A stretch of 64,000 nucleotides of DNA from Mycobacterium florentinum (GCF_010730355.1 NZ_AP022576.1:4526001-4590000), one strand, 5' to 3'; shown: positions 32,347-42,387, counted from the stretch's first letter. Program-made: numbers and translations. The notes: a model not told the origin generated them from the letters alone.

Positions 32347-32355
32347 GGGCTGCCA

Positions 32356-33201
32356 ATGGCACTGAGGGCGGTATATCCGCGATTGAGCCGTCAATTCGAG
32401 AAGCCGGTCGCCTCGTTGGGCCGGATCGGCGACCACACCCTGTTTTACGGTAGAGCGCTCGCCGGGATGCCCTTCGCGGCTACTCATCACCGGCGCGAAG
32501 TCATTCGCCTGATTGCCGAGATCAGCATGGGTGCAGGCACTTTGGCGATGATCGGCGGAACCGTTGTGATCGTCGGCTTCCTGACGCTGGCAGCGGGCGG
32601 CACGCTGGCGATTCAGGGGTACACCTCGCTGGGCAATATCGGCATCGAGGCGCTGACGGGCTTTCTGGCCGCGTTTATCAATGTGCGTATCGCGGCACCG
32701 GTGGTCGCCGGGATTGGTCTGGCGGCCACGTTCGGCGCCGGGGTGACCGCTCAGCTGGGCGCCATGCGAATCAACGAAGAAGTCGATGCGTTGGAAAGCA
32801 TGGCCATTCGGCCGGTTGCCTATTTGGTGAGCACCAGGATCCTGGCGGGAATGCTGGCTATTACGCCGCTCTACAGCGTCGCCGTAATCCTGTCGTTCCT
32901 GGCCAGTCAGTTCACCACGACGTTCTTGCTCGGACAGTCGCAGGGTTTGTACCAGCACTATTTCAACACGTTCCTGAATCCGATCGACTTGTTGTGGTCG
33001 TTCCTGCAGGCCATCCTGATGGCGCTCACCATCCTGCTGATCCACACGTACTACGGCTATTTCGCTTCCGGAGGACCGGCCGGTGTCGGCAATGCGACCG
33101 GTAACGCGGTGCGGACGTCGCTCATCGTCGTGGTGTCGGTAACGCTGTTGGTTTCGCTGGCTATTTACGGTTCAAACGGCAACTTCAACCTGTCCGGGTA
33201 A
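32356..33201 (+). CDS. yrbEB: YrbEB permease of the Mce transporter (MlaE family)
   Basis: 281 residues, paralogous to YrbEA. ATFGAGVTAQLGAMRINEEVDALESMAIRP is the matching cytoplasmic loop, and five or so hydrophobic segments are visible. The start is 9 bases after the yrbEA stop. With YrbEA it makes the heterodimeric permease core of the importer. The C-terminal segment VGNATGNAVRTSLIVVVSV matches the last helix of the family. Confidence 0.95.
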   Translation: MALRAVYPRLSRQFEKPVASLGRIGDHTLFYGRALAGMPFAATHHRREVIRLIAEISMGAGTLAMIGGTVVIVGFLTLAAGGTLAIQGYTSLGNIGIEALTGFLAAFINVRIAAPVVAGIGLAATFGAGVTAQLGAMRINEEVDALESMAIRPVAYLVSTRILAGMLAITPLYSVAVILSFLASQFTTTFLLGQSQGLYQHYFNTFLNPIDLLWSFLQAILMALTILLIHTYYGYFASGGPAGVGNATGNAVRTSLIVVVSVTLLVSLAIYGSNGNFNLSG

Positions 33202-33212
33202 GGAGGGTAGAC

Positions 33213-34490
33213 GTGACAGACAGATTCGGGCCAAGCCCCATCGGCCGGTCTGAAACCGCCAGTGACGCACGTCCCGTCGCCGCGTCACCCGGCCGCCATT
33301 TCGGTGCCCAGTCGTATGCGCGCCCGCTGGCGGGCCTGGCCACCTTGGTCGTCGTCGCCGTCATCTTCGCCGTTGCCGTGGGTCTGTTTCGGGGCTCCTT
33401 CACCGAATCCGTGCCGGTGACCGTGATTTCGCAACGGGCCGGCCTGGTGATGAACCCGGACGCCAAGGTCAAGATGCGCGGCGTCCAGGTGGGCAAGGTC
33501 TCCTCGATCGATCCGCTGCCCAACGGCCAAGCGGCCATTCACCTGGCGATGGACCCATCCCAGTTGCACTTCATTCCCAGCAATGTGCTGGTCGACATCG
33601 CGTCGTCGACGGTGTTCGGCGCGAAGTCCATCCTGTTGGTCGAACCCGACCAACCCTCGGCGCAGCGGCTACACGGTGGCCAGACGCTGCAGGGCCAGCA
33701 CGTCATGGTCGAAATCAACACGGTGTTCCAGCAATTGGTGTCGGTGCTGGCTCAGATCGACCCGCCGAAGCTCAACGAGTCACTGGGTGCGCTGGCGCAG
33801 GCGTTCAGTGGGCGGGGTGCCAGGCTCGGCCAATCCCTGAGCGACCTGGATTCGTTTCTGGCCAGGCTGGAGCCGAGCCTTCCCGCGTTCCGCCATGACC
33901 TCGCGGTCTTGCCGGTGGTGGCCAACGCCTACGCCGATGCGGCACCGAACCTGGTGAAGACCGCCTCCAATGCGACCCGGATCAGCAAGACGATTGTCGA
34001 GGAGCAGAACAACCTGGATGCATTGCTGATCAGCGCGATCGGCTTGGCCGACATCGGCAATGACGTCTTGTCGGCCAACCGCCAACCGCTGACGGACGTA
34101 ATGCATCTGCTGGTGCCGACCACCGATCTGCTCAACGAGTACGGCCCGGCGCTCACCTGCAGCTTCGGCGGTCTCATTCAGATTGGGCACGGTGCCCCGC
34201 TGTCGGAGCCGAGCATCAACATCTCGGCGAGCCTCACGTTGGGCGCCGAACGTTATCGGTACCCGACGAACCTGCCCAAGGTTGCGGCGACGGGCGGCCC
34301 GCAGTGCGTGGGTCTGCCCAAGCTGCCCTTCAACACCAACCCGCCGCAATTGATTACCGATACCGGCGCCAACGCCGGTGGGTACGGAAACCAGCAGACG
34401 TTGCTGAACTCCGACCTCCTCAAACAACTGCTGTACGGGCCGATCGCCGGTCCCCCACGCAACCCCGCGCAGATCGGACAACCGGGATGA
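33213..34490 (+). CDS. mceA: MceA substrate-binding subunit
   Basis: 425 residues from GTG at 33213, with AAGGAGGGT upstream. A membrane anchor at about residues 33-55 (GLATLVVVAVIFAVAVGLF) is followed by an MCE/MlaD domain (VTVISQRAGLVMNPDAKVKMRGVQVGKVSS), then a long coiled-coil helical region and a C-terminal tail with one Cys pair (TCSFGG; GGPQCVG). MceA-F together form a hexameric tube that carries lipid across the periplasm. The stop overlaps the mceB start (ATGA). Confidence 0.95.
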   Translation: MTDRFGPSPIGRSETASDARPVAASPGRHFGAQSYARPLAGLATLVVVAVIFAVAVGLFRGSFTESVPVTVISQRAGLVMNPDAKVKMRGVQVGKVSSIDPLPNGQAAIHLAMDPSQLHFIPSNVLVDIASSTVFGAKSILLVEPDQPSAQRLHGGQTLQGQHVMVEINTVFQQLVSVLAQIDPPKLNESLGALAQAFSGRGARLGQSLSDLDSFLARLEPSLPAFRHDLAVLPVVANAYADAAPNLVKTASNATRISKTIVEEQNNLDALLISAIGLADIGNDVLSANRQPLTDVMHLLVPTTDLLNEYGPALTCSFGGLIQIGHGAPLSEPSINISASLTLGAERYRYPTNLPKVAATGGPQCVGLPKLPFNTNPPQLITDTGANAGGYGNQQTLLNSDLLKQLLYGPIAGPPRNPAQIGQPG

Positions 34491-35509
34491 GAATGCGCGC
34501 AACGCTAATCAAGTTCGGGGTCTTCGCGGCCGTGATGGCGATGCTTACCGCCTTCCTGTTCTTCATCTTCGGCCAGTACCGGACGGGTTCGACGACCGGG
34601 TATTCGGCGGTGTTCACCGACGTTTCGCGGCTCAAGCCGGGGCAGTCGGTACGGGTCGCCGGGATCCGGGTGGGCACGGTCGACAGTGTTTCGCTGCAGC
34701 CGGACAAAAAAGTTGTGGTGAAATTCGACGCCGACCGCAATGTCGTTCTCACCGAGGGCACCAGGGCCGCCGTGCGCTACCTCAACCTGGTGGGCGATCG
34801 CTACCTCGAACTCGTCGATGGTCCGGGCTCGCCCAAGCAGCTGCCGCCCGGCGGTCAGATACCCGTCAACCGCACCGCGCCCGCGCTTGACCTCGATCTG
34901 CTGCTCGGCGGACTGAAACCCGTTACGCAGGGCCTGAATGCGCGCGACGTCAACGCGCTGACGTCGGGCTTACTACAGGTGTTCCAAGGCCAAGGTGGGA
35001 CTCTCGAGTCGCTGTTCTCCAAGACCACCTCGTTTTCAAATGCCTTGGCCGACAATGATCAAACCGTGCAGCAACTGATCGACAACCTCAACACGGTGGT
35101 CGGCACGGTCTCCAAGGACGGCACCCAGTTCTCGGCCGCGATCGATCGGCTGCAGAAACTTGTCAGCGGGCTATCGGATGACCGCGACACCATCGGGCCC
35201 GCCATTGACGCCCTGGACCGCGGAACGGCCTCGCTGGCGGATCTGCTCTCCCAGGCCCGCCCGCCGCTGTCCGGCACCATCGCTCAGCTGAACCGGCTGG
35301 CGCCGATTCTCGATAACGACAAGGACCGCCTCGACGCCGCAATCGGCAAGGCGCCCAAGAACTACCGCAAGCTGGTCCGTCTCGGCGTAGCCGGCGCCAC
35401 CATCCCCTACTACCTCTGCCAGTTAGAGCTGCGCGGCACGGATCTTCAGGGTAAGACGGTGCACGCCAATGTCTTTAGGTCAGATGCGGGAAGGTGCACA
35501 GAACCCTGA
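34487..35509 (+). CDS. mceB: MceB substrate-binding subunit
   Basis: 340 residues from ATG at 34487, overlapping mceA by 4 bases. N-terminal membrane helix (LIKFGVFAAVMAMLTAFLFF), then MCE domain (YSAVFTDVSRLKPGQSVRVAGIRVGTV), then the helical tail (FSNALADNDQTVQQLIDNLN). It lacks the long Pro-rich tail found on MceD-F here. PYYLCQLELRG near the C-terminus and a final Cys match MceB proteins. Longer frames upstream are within mceA. Confidence 0.95.
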   Translation: MRMRATLIKFGVFAAVMAMLTAFLFFIFGQYRTGSTTGYSAVFTDVSRLKPGQSVRVAGIRVGTVDSVSLQPDKKVVVKFDADRNVVLTEGTRAAVRYLNLVGDRYLELVDGPGSPKQLPPGGQIPVNRTAPALDLDLLLGGLKPVTQGLNARDVNALTSGLLQVFQGQGGTLESLFSKTTSFSNALADNDQTVQQLIDNLNTVVGTVSKDGTQFSAAIDRLQKLVSGLSDDRDTIGPAIDALDRGTASLADLLSQARPPLSGTIAQLNRLAPILDNDKDRLDAAIGKAPKNYRKLVRLGVAGATIPYYLCQLELRGTDLQGKTVHANVFRSDAGRCTEP

Positions 35510-36627
35510 TGCTTAAGTATCGCGGAGGCGGCCGGGTAAAGGCCGGATTCATCGGCGTCGTCCTGGCGGTGCTGGTCATCCTGGTGGGCCTGTCGCCCGA
35601 CCGGTTCATTGCCTGGGCGACGATGGTCAGGTACCAGGCACTGTTCACCGAAGCCGGCGGCATTGCGGTGGGCAACCCCGTAATCGTGTCGGGGGTGAAG
35701 GTCGGAACGGTGTCGGACGTGTCGCTGCGCCACGGCGATGCACTGGTGACGTTCACGACGAAGGGCAACGTCCTGCTCGGGTCGGAGACCACCGCGCACA
35801 TCCGCACCGGCTCGCTGCTGGGCGAGCGGACGCTGACGTTGGAGTCCACCGGCGGCGGCACGATGCACCCGAACGCTCTCATTCCCGTCTCGCGCACGTC
35901 CTCGCCCTATTCGTTGACGGAAGCGGTCAGCGACTTGACATCGGACACCGCGGGCACCAACACCACGGCGCTGAATCAGTCGTTGGACACGCTGTCGGCG
36001 ACGCTCGACCAGCTCGCGCCCCAAATGGGGCCGGCCTTCGACGCGCTCAGCCGGTTGTCCCGCACCCTCAACAGTCGCAACAAGAACCTGGGCGAGCTCT
36101 TCAAGAGCGCCTCCGACGTCACGGGCGTTCTTTCCGAACGCAGCCAGCAGGTCAACAAGCTCATCCTCAACTCCGACTCGCTGCTCCAGGTCCTGGTGGC
36201 GCGGCGGCAAGAGATCGTGGACTTGCTGGCCAACACGTCGGTGGTGGCAAAACAGCTGACGGCATTGGTGCACGACAACGAAGCCACCCTGGCACCGACA
36301 CTGGAGAGACTGAATAGGGTGCTCGGGGTCCTGGAGAAGAACCGCGACAACATCGCCAAGGCGCTGCCGGGTCTCGCCAAATTCGAGATCACGGTCGGTG
36401 AGGGCATCGCCAGCATGTACGCCTACTCGGCGTTCGTCCCGAACTTCCTTGCCCCGCAGATCTTCCAGCCGTTCTTCGACTACCTCTGGGGATTCCGCAC
36501 CTTCGACACTTCTCGCGGTCCCGGCTTCCCGTCGCCGGTACCTCGGTCGCTGGTTCCCTTCCCGTACAACGCTATTCCAATGTGCCCTGGCTGCACGTTG
36601 GGCGGCAGGATCGGAGGATCGCAGTGA
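35509..36627 (+). CDS. mceC: MceC substrate-binding subunit
   Basis: 372 residues from ATG at 35509, which overlaps the mceB stop by one base; GTG at 35494 is an alternative (377 residues). The N-terminal helix VKAGFIGVVLAVLVILVGL is followed by the MCE domain (FTEAGGIAVGNPVIVSGVKVGTV) and a long helical segment with repeated Leu/Asn spacing (SQQVNKLILNSDSLLQVL). It ends with a Cys-containing IPMCPGC. Compared with the usual about 500 residues, this MceC has a short C-terminus without a Pro-rich tail. Confidence 0.93.
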   Translation: MLKYRGGGRVKAGFIGVVLAVLVILVGLSPDRFIAWATMVRYQALFTEAGGIAVGNPVIVSGVKVGTVSDVSLRHGDALVTFTTKGNVLLGSETTAHIRTGSLLGERTLTLESTGGGTMHPNALIPVSRTSSPYSLTEAVSDLTSDTAGTNTTALNQSLDTLSATLDQLAPQMGPAFDALSRLSRTLNSRNKNLGELFKSASDVTGVLSERSQQVNKLILNSDSLLQVLVARRQEIVDLLANTSVVAKQLTALVHDNEATLAPTLERLNRVLGVLEKNRDNIAKALPGLAKFEITVGEGIASMYAYSAFVPNFLAPQIFQPFFDYLWGFRTFDTSRGPGFPSPVPRSLVPFPYNAIPMCPGCTLGGRIGGSQ

Positions 36628-38042
36628 TCCCGCGCAAAAGGCTGGCGGTCGTCGCGGCAGTTGCCCTGGTCGCGCTCATCCTTGCCGGCGTGGCCGTGGT
36701 CCTTCGCAATACCGTCTTTGGCCCGCGGACGATTACGGCGTATTTCACCACCGCCACGGCGATCTACCCCCATGACGAGGTGCGGGTGTCGGGCGTCAAA
36801 GTCGGAAACATCAAATCCATTGAGCCACAGGGCACACAGGCCAAGATGACCCTCGAGGTCGACCGCGACGTGCCCATTCCGGCCGACGCGAAGGCGATTG
36901 TCGTCGCCCCGAACCTGGTGGCCTCCCGCTACGTACAGCTCTCACCGGCCTATCGCGATAGTGGGCCCGTGATGCGCGATGGGGCAGTGATACCGGTCGA
37001 ACGAACCGCGGTGCCGGTCGAGTGGGATGAGGTCAAAACCCAGTTGATGCGGCTGGCAACCGATTTGGGCCCCAAGAGCGGAGTGTCGGGCACATCCGTG
37101 GGTCGTTTCATCGACAGCGCCGCCAACGCTCTCGACGGCGGTAACGGCGACAAACTGCGGCAAACACTGGCTCAGTTGTCGGGGGTGGGCCGGATCCTCG
37201 CCAACGGTAGCGGCAACATCGTCGACATCATCAAGAACCTGCAGACCTTCGTCGGCGCGCTGCGGGACAGCAATGTCCAGATCGTGCAGTTCAACGAGCG
37301 CCTGGCCACTCTCACCAGCGTGGTCAACGACAGCAAATCCGATCTCGATGCGGCGCTGACAGATCTGTCGACGGCCGTCGGTGAGGTGCAGCGATTCATC
37401 GCCGGCACGCGCAACCAGACCAGCGAGCAGATTGCCAGGTTGGCCGACGTCACCCAGAACCTGGTCGATCACCACATGTCCCTGGAAAACATTTTGCACG
37501 GCGCGCCGACCGCACTCGGCAACTTCTTCAACGACTACAACGCCGACACCGGAACCATCGTGGGGGGCTTCGGGCTGATGAACTTCGCGAATCCCACTTG
37601 GGGCGGCCAGCTTCTGCTGTCGGCTCCGGGCTGCGACCAGATCGGCGCCATCGAGAACGTGACCGCGGTCGAATCCGGCAAGCTGTGCGCCCTGTTTCTC
37701 GGCCCCGGATTGCGACTGCTCAACTTCAACAACTCGCCGCTTCCGATCAACTTCATTCTGCAGAAGTCCATCGACCCGTCCAAGATCCTCTACACCGAAC
37801 CGCGTTTGGCACCCGGCGGTGAGGGCCCGAAACCCGGACCACCCGAGATCCCGCCCGCGGTATCGGCCTATACCGGCCTGCCCGGTGATCCGGTCGGACC
37901 GCCGGGGGCGGTGCCACCGGAGCGGATACCGGGTGCGGCGATGCCGTTGCCGCCTCCGCCGTCGACGCCGATGCCACCACCACCGCCACCGGCGGCGAGT
38001 GTGTCGGACATGCTGCTGCCAGCCGAAGGGCCACAGCAGTGA
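36624..38042 (+). CDS. mceD: MceD substrate-binding subunit
   Basis: 472 residues from GTG at 36624 (VIPRKRLAVVAAVALVALIL), with GGAGG upstream and a 4-base overlap with mceC. Single membrane anchor, MCE domain (ATAIYPHDEVRVSGVKVGNI), helical region, then a Pro-rich tail (PLPPPPSTPMPPPPPPAA) that may span cell-wall space. The stop overlaps the mceE start by 4 bases. Confidence 0.93.
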   Translation: MIPRKRLAVVAAVALVALILAGVAVVLRNTVFGPRTITAYFTTATAIYPHDEVRVSGVKVGNIKSIEPQGTQAKMTLEVDRDVPIPADAKAIVVAPNLVASRYVQLSPAYRDSGPVMRDGAVIPVERTAVPVEWDEVKTQLMRLATDLGPKSGVSGTSVGRFIDSAANALDGGNGDKLRQTLAQLSGVGRILANGSGNIVDIIKNLQTFVGALRDSNVQIVQFNERLATLTSVVNDSKSDLDAALTDLSTAVGEVQRFIAGTRNQTSEQIARLADVTQNLVDHHMSLENILHGAPTALGNFFNDYNADTGTIVGGFGLMNFANPTWGGQLLLSAPGCDQIGAIENVTAVESGKLCALFLGPGLRLLNFNNSPLPINFILQKSIDPSKILYTEPRLAPGGEGPKPGPPEIPPAVSAYTGLPGDPVGPPGAVPPERIPGAAMPLPPPPSTPMPPPPPPAASVSDMLLPAEGPQQ

Positions 38043-39310
38043 TCGCCCGGGTCGCGGCTCGGCGGGTGTTGACCGTCGGATGCTGTGTGGTGTTCACGGC
38101 GACGGGATGCGCGTTTCACGGCCTGAATTCGTTGCCGTTGCCCGGTGCGGTGGGGCGTGGGCCGGGGGCCAACATCTATCACGTCGAACTGCCGAATGTT
38201 GGCACGATGGAGTCGAATTCGCCGGTGATGATCGACGATGTCGTGGTCGGCAGTGTCGGGGAGATGCGGGTGCAGGGCTGGCACGCCGACGTCGAGATCT
38301 CGGTCAAGCGTGATGTGGTCGTGCCGGCCAATGTGGTGGCCAGTGTGGGTCAGACCAGCCTGCTGGGGTCGATGCACGTGGAGCTCAACACCCCACTCGG
38401 TCAGGGCGGCCGCGGACGACTGCAGCCCGGGGCCACCATCCCGCTGAGCCGGGCCACGGCGTATCCGTCGACCGAGCAGACGTTGTCGTCGCTGGGCGCG
38501 GTGGTCAACGGCGGAGGACTGGGGCAGATCGGCGAGGTCGTCCACAACTTCTCCACCGCGCTGTCGGGGCATGAGGGTGCGGTGCGTGATCTGATCACGC
38601 GCCTGGACACGTTCGTGGGGACGCTGGATCAGCAGCGGGACAACCTCGTTGACTCCATTAAGGCGCTGAACCGGTTGTCGGGCACGTTCGCCGATCAGCG
38701 CGACGTGCTGACCGAGGCGTTGCGCAAGATCCCGCCGGCGCTCGATGTGTTGATCAAGGAGCGGCCGCGGCTGACCGCCGCGCTGGATCACTTGCGCGTG
38801 TTCAGCAATACCGCGAACCGGTTGGTCAACGACGCTCAGGATGATCTGGTCAAGAACCTGAAGAATTTGGAGCCGGCCATCAAGGCACTCGCCGATGTGG
38901 GACCGGAGTTCGGCATGGCGATCGCGGCAGGGTTCGTGTTCCCGTTCACCCAGAACTTCGTCGACCGCGCGGTCCGGGGCGACTACTTCAACCTGCATGT
39001 CGACCTCGACCTCTCAATTCCCCGGCTCAAGAAGGGATTGCTGTTGGGGACCCACTGGGGGCAGCTGGATATGCCGGTGGTACCGGAGCCCGGGGACCCG
39101 TATCGCATGAACTACACACTCGATCCGTTGCACGACCCGGTGCGGCCGCCATGGATCGATCCCAATGCGCTGCCGCTGCCCCCGCCGCCAGCCGGGGTCC
39201 CGTTGCCCGGGCCTCCAGGGGGTTATTACGGCCCCGCGCCCGGGCCGCCGCGGGCTCCTCAGCCTGACGCGGGTCTGGGTCAAACGGCACCGACGGGAGG
39301 TGGCGGATAG
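38039..39310 (+). CDS. mceE: MceE lipoprotein subunit (LprN-like)
   Basis: 423 residues from GTG at 38039. A lipobox-like TATGC places the lipidated Cys at residue 24, as expected for MceE, the lipoprotein member of each mce operon. MCE domain (SNSPVMIDDVVVGSVGEM), helical part (HEGAVRDLITRLDTFVGTLD), and a Pro/Gly-rich tail. The stop is directly followed by the mceF start with no gap. Confidence 0.93.
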   Translation: MIARVAARRVLTVGCCVVFTATGCAFHGLNSLPLPGAVGRGPGANIYHVELPNVGTMESNSPVMIDDVVVGSVGEMRVQGWHADVEISVKRDVVVPANVVASVGQTSLLGSMHVELNTPLGQGGRGRLQPGATIPLSRATAYPSTEQTLSSLGAVVNGGGLGQIGEVVHNFSTALSGHEGAVRDLITRLDTFVGTLDQQRDNLVDSIKALNRLSGTFADQRDVLTEALRKIPPALDVLIKERPRLTAALDHLRVFSNTANRLVNDAQDDLVKNLKNLEPAIKALADVGPEFGMAIAAGFVFPFTQNFVDRAVRGDYFNLHVDLDLSIPRLKKGLLLGTHWGQLDMPVVPEPGDPYRMNYTLDPLHDPVRPPWIDPNALPLPPPPAGVPLPGPPGGYYGPAPGPPRAPQPDAGLGQTAPTGGGG

Positions 39311-41044
39311 ATGCTGACGCGCTTCGTTCGGCTGCAGTTGTGGATTTTCACGATCGTCGGGACCCTTGGCGTGATCGCGATGGTGATCTTCTACATCCAA
39401 GCGCCGACCCTGCTGGGCATCGGCCGGATGACGGTGACGCTGGAGCTGCCGGCTACCGGCGGCCTGTATCAGTTTTCCAACGTGACCTACCGCGGGGTTC
39501 AGATGGGCAAGGTCACCTCGGTGGGTTTGACTCCGACCGGCGCGAAAGCGACGCTGTCCCTTAACACTTCACCCAAGGTCCCCGCGGACCTGACGGCGGC
39601 GGTGCTCAGTGTTTCCGCGGTTGGTGAACAGTATGTGGACCTACGGCCCAAAACCGATTCGGCGCCCTATCTGCACGACGGCTCGGTAATCGCCGCACGC
39701 GACACGACGATTCCGCAGGCGGTCGGCCCGATGCTCGAGCAGCTCAATGCCTTGGTCGGCAGCATCCCGAAGTCCAAACTCGGCCAATTGCTCGACGAAA
39801 CCTTCCGCGGCTTCAACGGTTCCGGTTACGACCTGGGGTCATTGATCGATTCCTCGGAGACACTGTCTCGCGATGCCAACGGGGTTGTCGATCGCACCAA
39901 AGCCCTCACCGAAGACACTGGGCCGCTGTTGGATACGCAAGCAAGCACCACCGATTCGATCAGGACGTGGGCACGTAGCTTCGCCGGGATTTCGGATGTG
40001 TTGGTGGACAACGATTCCCACTTCCGTACCATCCTGCGAAACGGTCCCGACGCTGCGAACGAGGCGTCCCGGCTTCTCGAACAAGTCAAGCCGACGTTGC
40101 CGGTGTTGCTTGCCAATCTGACCACCATCGGGCAGATCGGCGTCACCTACCACCCCTCGATCGAGCAGCTGCTGGTGTTGCTGCCGTCGGCGGTTGCCAT
40201 CGAGCAGGCCGCTCAGGGCGAAAACCATCCCGACGGTAAGGCCATGGGCGACTTCGCACTTACGATCGACGACCCGCCCATCTGCACGGTCGGCTTCATG
40301 CCACCCAACACGTGGCGATCCCCGGACGACCTCAGCGACATCGACACACCGGACGGGTTGTATTGCAAACTCCCGCAGGATTCACCGCTGGCGGTTCGCG
40401 GTGCCCGCAACTATCCCTGCATGGGCCATCCGGGTAAGCGCGCGCCCACCGTCGAAATCTGCAACAGCGACAAGCCGTTCATGCCGCTGGCGATGCGCCA
40501 GCACACTTTGGGTCCCTACCCACTGGATCCGAATCTGCTCGCTCAGGGCGTCCCGCCCGACGACCGGATCACCGGCGATAGCAGAATTTTCGCCCCGATA
40601 GGGGGAACGCCGCTGCCTCCGGGAGCGGTGCCGCGCGGCACACCAGCGGGGCCGCGTGGAGAAAATCCGCCAGCGGGTACGCCTGGAGCGGCGGTGCCAC
40701 CGGTGCCGTCGTCGGGACCGGTGCTGGCGCCCATATCGCCGATGTCGGCTGAACTTCCGCCGATAGCACCACTCGACCTTCCTGCGGCCGGGGAACTTCC
40801 CGCACCAGCGCCGCCACCGCCCGCCGCCCCCGCACCACCGGATCAGGTGGTCGACGGTGGACAGCCCCAGGCTGCGCCAAGCTCGTTCGGAGCCAACGGA
40901 TCTAAGCCCAAGCCGTCGGTCGTGGTGGCAAAGTACGATCCGCGCACCGGTCGTTACATCGGCCCGGACGGGAAGTTGTACGAGCAGTCGGATCTCGCGA
41001 CCTCGAAAGCGCCCAAGACGTGGAAGGACATGCTTCCCACCTGA
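39311..41044 (+). CDS. mceF: MceF substrate-binding subunit
   Basis: 577 residues. Membrane anchor at residues 10-30 (LWIFTIVGTLGVIAMVIFYI), MCE domain (SNVTYRGVQMGKVTSVGL), helical region, a Cys-rich segment (ICTVGF, YCKLP, YPCMGH, EICNSD) and a long Pro/Ala-rich tail (LPAPAPPPPAAPAPPDQ). It ends with YDPRTGRYIGPDGKLYEQ, a conserved C-terminal motif of MceF-type proteins. Last gene of the operon; a short palindromic repeat follows at 41075-41107. Confidence 0.95.
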   Translation: MLTRFVRLQLWIFTIVGTLGVIAMVIFYIQAPTLLGIGRMTVTLELPATGGLYQFSNVTYRGVQMGKVTSVGLTPTGAKATLSLNTSPKVPADLTAAVLSVSAVGEQYVDLRPKTDSAPYLHDGSVIAARDTTIPQAVGPMLEQLNALVGSIPKSKLGQLLDETFRGFNGSGYDLGSLIDSSETLSRDANGVVDRTKALTEDTGPLLDTQASTTDSIRTWARSFAGISDVLVDNDSHFRTILRNGPDAANEASRLLEQVKPTLPVLLANLTTIGQIGVTYHPSIEQLLVLLPSAVAIEQAAQGENHPDGKAMGDFALTIDDPPICTVGFMPPNTWRSPDDLSDIDTPDGLYCKLPQDSPLAVRGARNYPCMGHPGKRAPTVEICNSDKPFMPLAMRQHTLGPYPLDPNLLAQGVPPDDRITGDSRIFAPIGGTPLPPGAVPRGTPAGPRGENPPAGTPGAAVPPVPSSGPVLAPISPMSAELPPIAPLDLPAAGELPAPAPPPPAAPAPPDQVVDGGQPQAAPSSFGANGSKPKPSVVVAKYDPRTGRYIGPDGKLYEQSDLATSKAPKTWKDMLPT

Positions 41045-41074
41045 ACCCGCCCGGAGACCGTGCCCGGCACGAAA

Positions 41075-41107
41075 TGGGGGTACCGCCCCCTGCGGGGAGG
41101 TGGGGCA
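41075..41107 (-). repeat. Short palindromic GC-rich repeat, intergenic copy
   Basis: Lies between mceF and the convergent secreted-protein gene. Read on the minus strand it contains CCTCCCCGCAGGGGGCGG and TACCCCCA, similar to the copy inserted in the acyl-CoA synthetase gene at 53219-53247. It folds into a GC hairpin and may double as a terminator for the mce operon. Confidence 0.55.
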
Positions 41108-41127
41108 GTGAAGCTACGACCGCGCGG

Positions 41128-41649
41128 TCAGCTCAGCTGGTCCAGGCGCAACGGCATCGCGATATCAAGCCACTGGTTTTGTCCGCAGGCACCGCTCGGG
41201 CCGACCGTCTTGTCCTTGCCGGACAAGGTATGCGACCCGACTTGATATCCACCGTTCTCGTTCACCGGGAAGAAAGAGAAGGTCTGCTGGCCGGAGAACG
41301 CGGTACCGTCTTCGCACCGCTCCCAATTCGGCACCTCGCGTTTCAGCTTCCACACCTGCCCGTCATTCATATACAGGGGCGCGCTCCAGCCCTGGTCACT
41401 CGAGACCGTGCCGTGGCATTCCTGGAATGTGACACACGTTGAGCTGATGGTCCATACTTGGTAGACCGTTGGCTCGCCGAAGTATTGGTCATTTCTCTGG
41501 GCCCAATCGCCGATGGACGTGGCGCGAAAAGTCCCATTGAGGGCCACTTCTTCCTTGGTTACTGCCTGGGCTGTGGAGGCAGTGCCCAAACCGCCGAATG
41601 CAGTGGCAGCCAGCAGCGTTGCGGTGGTGAGTGTTTTAGCTGAACGCAT
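41128..41649 (-). CDS. Small secreted hypothetical protein
   Basis: 173 residues from ATG at 41647-41649 (MRSAKTLTTATLLAATAFGG); the longer frame adds residues before a clear signal peptide. Cleavage is likely after AQA at residue 29. The mature part has four to five cysteines (STCVTFQECHG; RCEDG; GACGQ) and a Tyr/Trp-rich beta pattern (PTVYQVWTISS). It resembles a group of mycobacterial exported proteins of unknown role. It is convergent with mceF and lies 124 bases downstream of the minus-strand Mce-associated pair. Confidence 0.75.
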   Translation of the reverse strand: MRSAKTLTTATLLAATAFGGLGTASTAQAVTKEEVALNGTFRATSIGDWAQRNDQYFGEPTVYQVWTISSTCVTFQECHGTVSSDQGWSAPLYMNDGQVWKLKREVPNWERCEDGTAFSGQQTFSFFPVNENGGYQVGSHTLSGKDKTVGPSGACGQNQWLDIAMPLRLDQLS

Positions 41650-41772
41650 CAGGGACTCCTCGAAGCGCATAATCCGACAGTGCCTTTGGCAGCTTTCCGC
41701 CATCGGTTGCGGCGTTCTCGAACGATGACGTTACACCGTTTCGGCCCGTCAGGTAACGGGTTGGAACTGCAC

Positions 41773-42387
41773 TCATGCGACCGGTTCGAATTTCGCGATC
41801 AGCCAGGAATCGTTGACCTTTGTCAGGGTGATCAGGACCGCGCTTTGCATCTTCGAGGGATCTTTCTTTTGCATGCTTGCCGTGGTCTGGTCGACGAAAG
41901 CCAGCACGACGGCCGAATCGGGATGCAAATCCGAAACCGCGGCCCGAATCACCTTGGCGGACGTCGTCAGGTGCCCCTCTTTCGCCGTCGGCCCGACGAT
42001 ATCGTCGGTGAATTTACTGTAGTAGGCCAAAAACTCGCCGGTGAGATGCGATTTCGCCGCGGCGAAATCGCGATCCAAATGGTCGTAGGAATAGGTCAGC
42101 ACCGCCACGGCGCCTTCTGATGCCGACTGGACGACGCGGTGTGCTGTCGCGTCGTCGACCCGCTGACCCGGCCGGTACAGAACGAAATACACGCCGGCGG
42201 CGACTCCCACGGTGGCAACGACCAACGTCGTCCCGACGATCGAACCCCACTTTGCCGCACACCGGCGGGCCCAGCGCCGGATCGCCGCAGGCCGTCGTAA
42301 GTTTGCCGATCCTTCGGCGGGCGGAATTTCCGTGCTGTCACTTGCGGTTTCGGTGCTGTCCAGCGACGAGCCACGCTCACCCGTCAT
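41773..42387 (-). CDS. Mce-associated membrane protein, smaller (second pair)
   Basis: 204 residues from ATG at 42385-42387. Cytoplasmic N-terminus, a transmembrane helix at about residues 49-70 (IVGTTLVVATVGVAAGVYFVLY), then a periplasmic domain with [20 protein letters not shown] and the ending NDSWLIAKFEPVA. Clearly paralogous to 24950-25522. Overlaps its upstream partner by 4 bases. Placed convergently to the mce operon rather than downstream in the same direction as is usual. Confidence 0.85.
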   Translation of the reverse strand: MTGERGSSLDSTETASDSTEIPPAEGSANLRRPAAIRRWARRCAAKWGSIVGTTLVVATVGVAAGVYFVLYRPGQRVDDATAHRVVQSASEGAVAVLTYSYDHLDRDFAAAKSHLTGEFLAYYSKFTDDIVGPTAKEGHLTTSAKVIRAAVSDLHPDSAVVLAFVDQTTASMQKKDPSKMQSAVLITLTKVNDSWLIAKFEPVA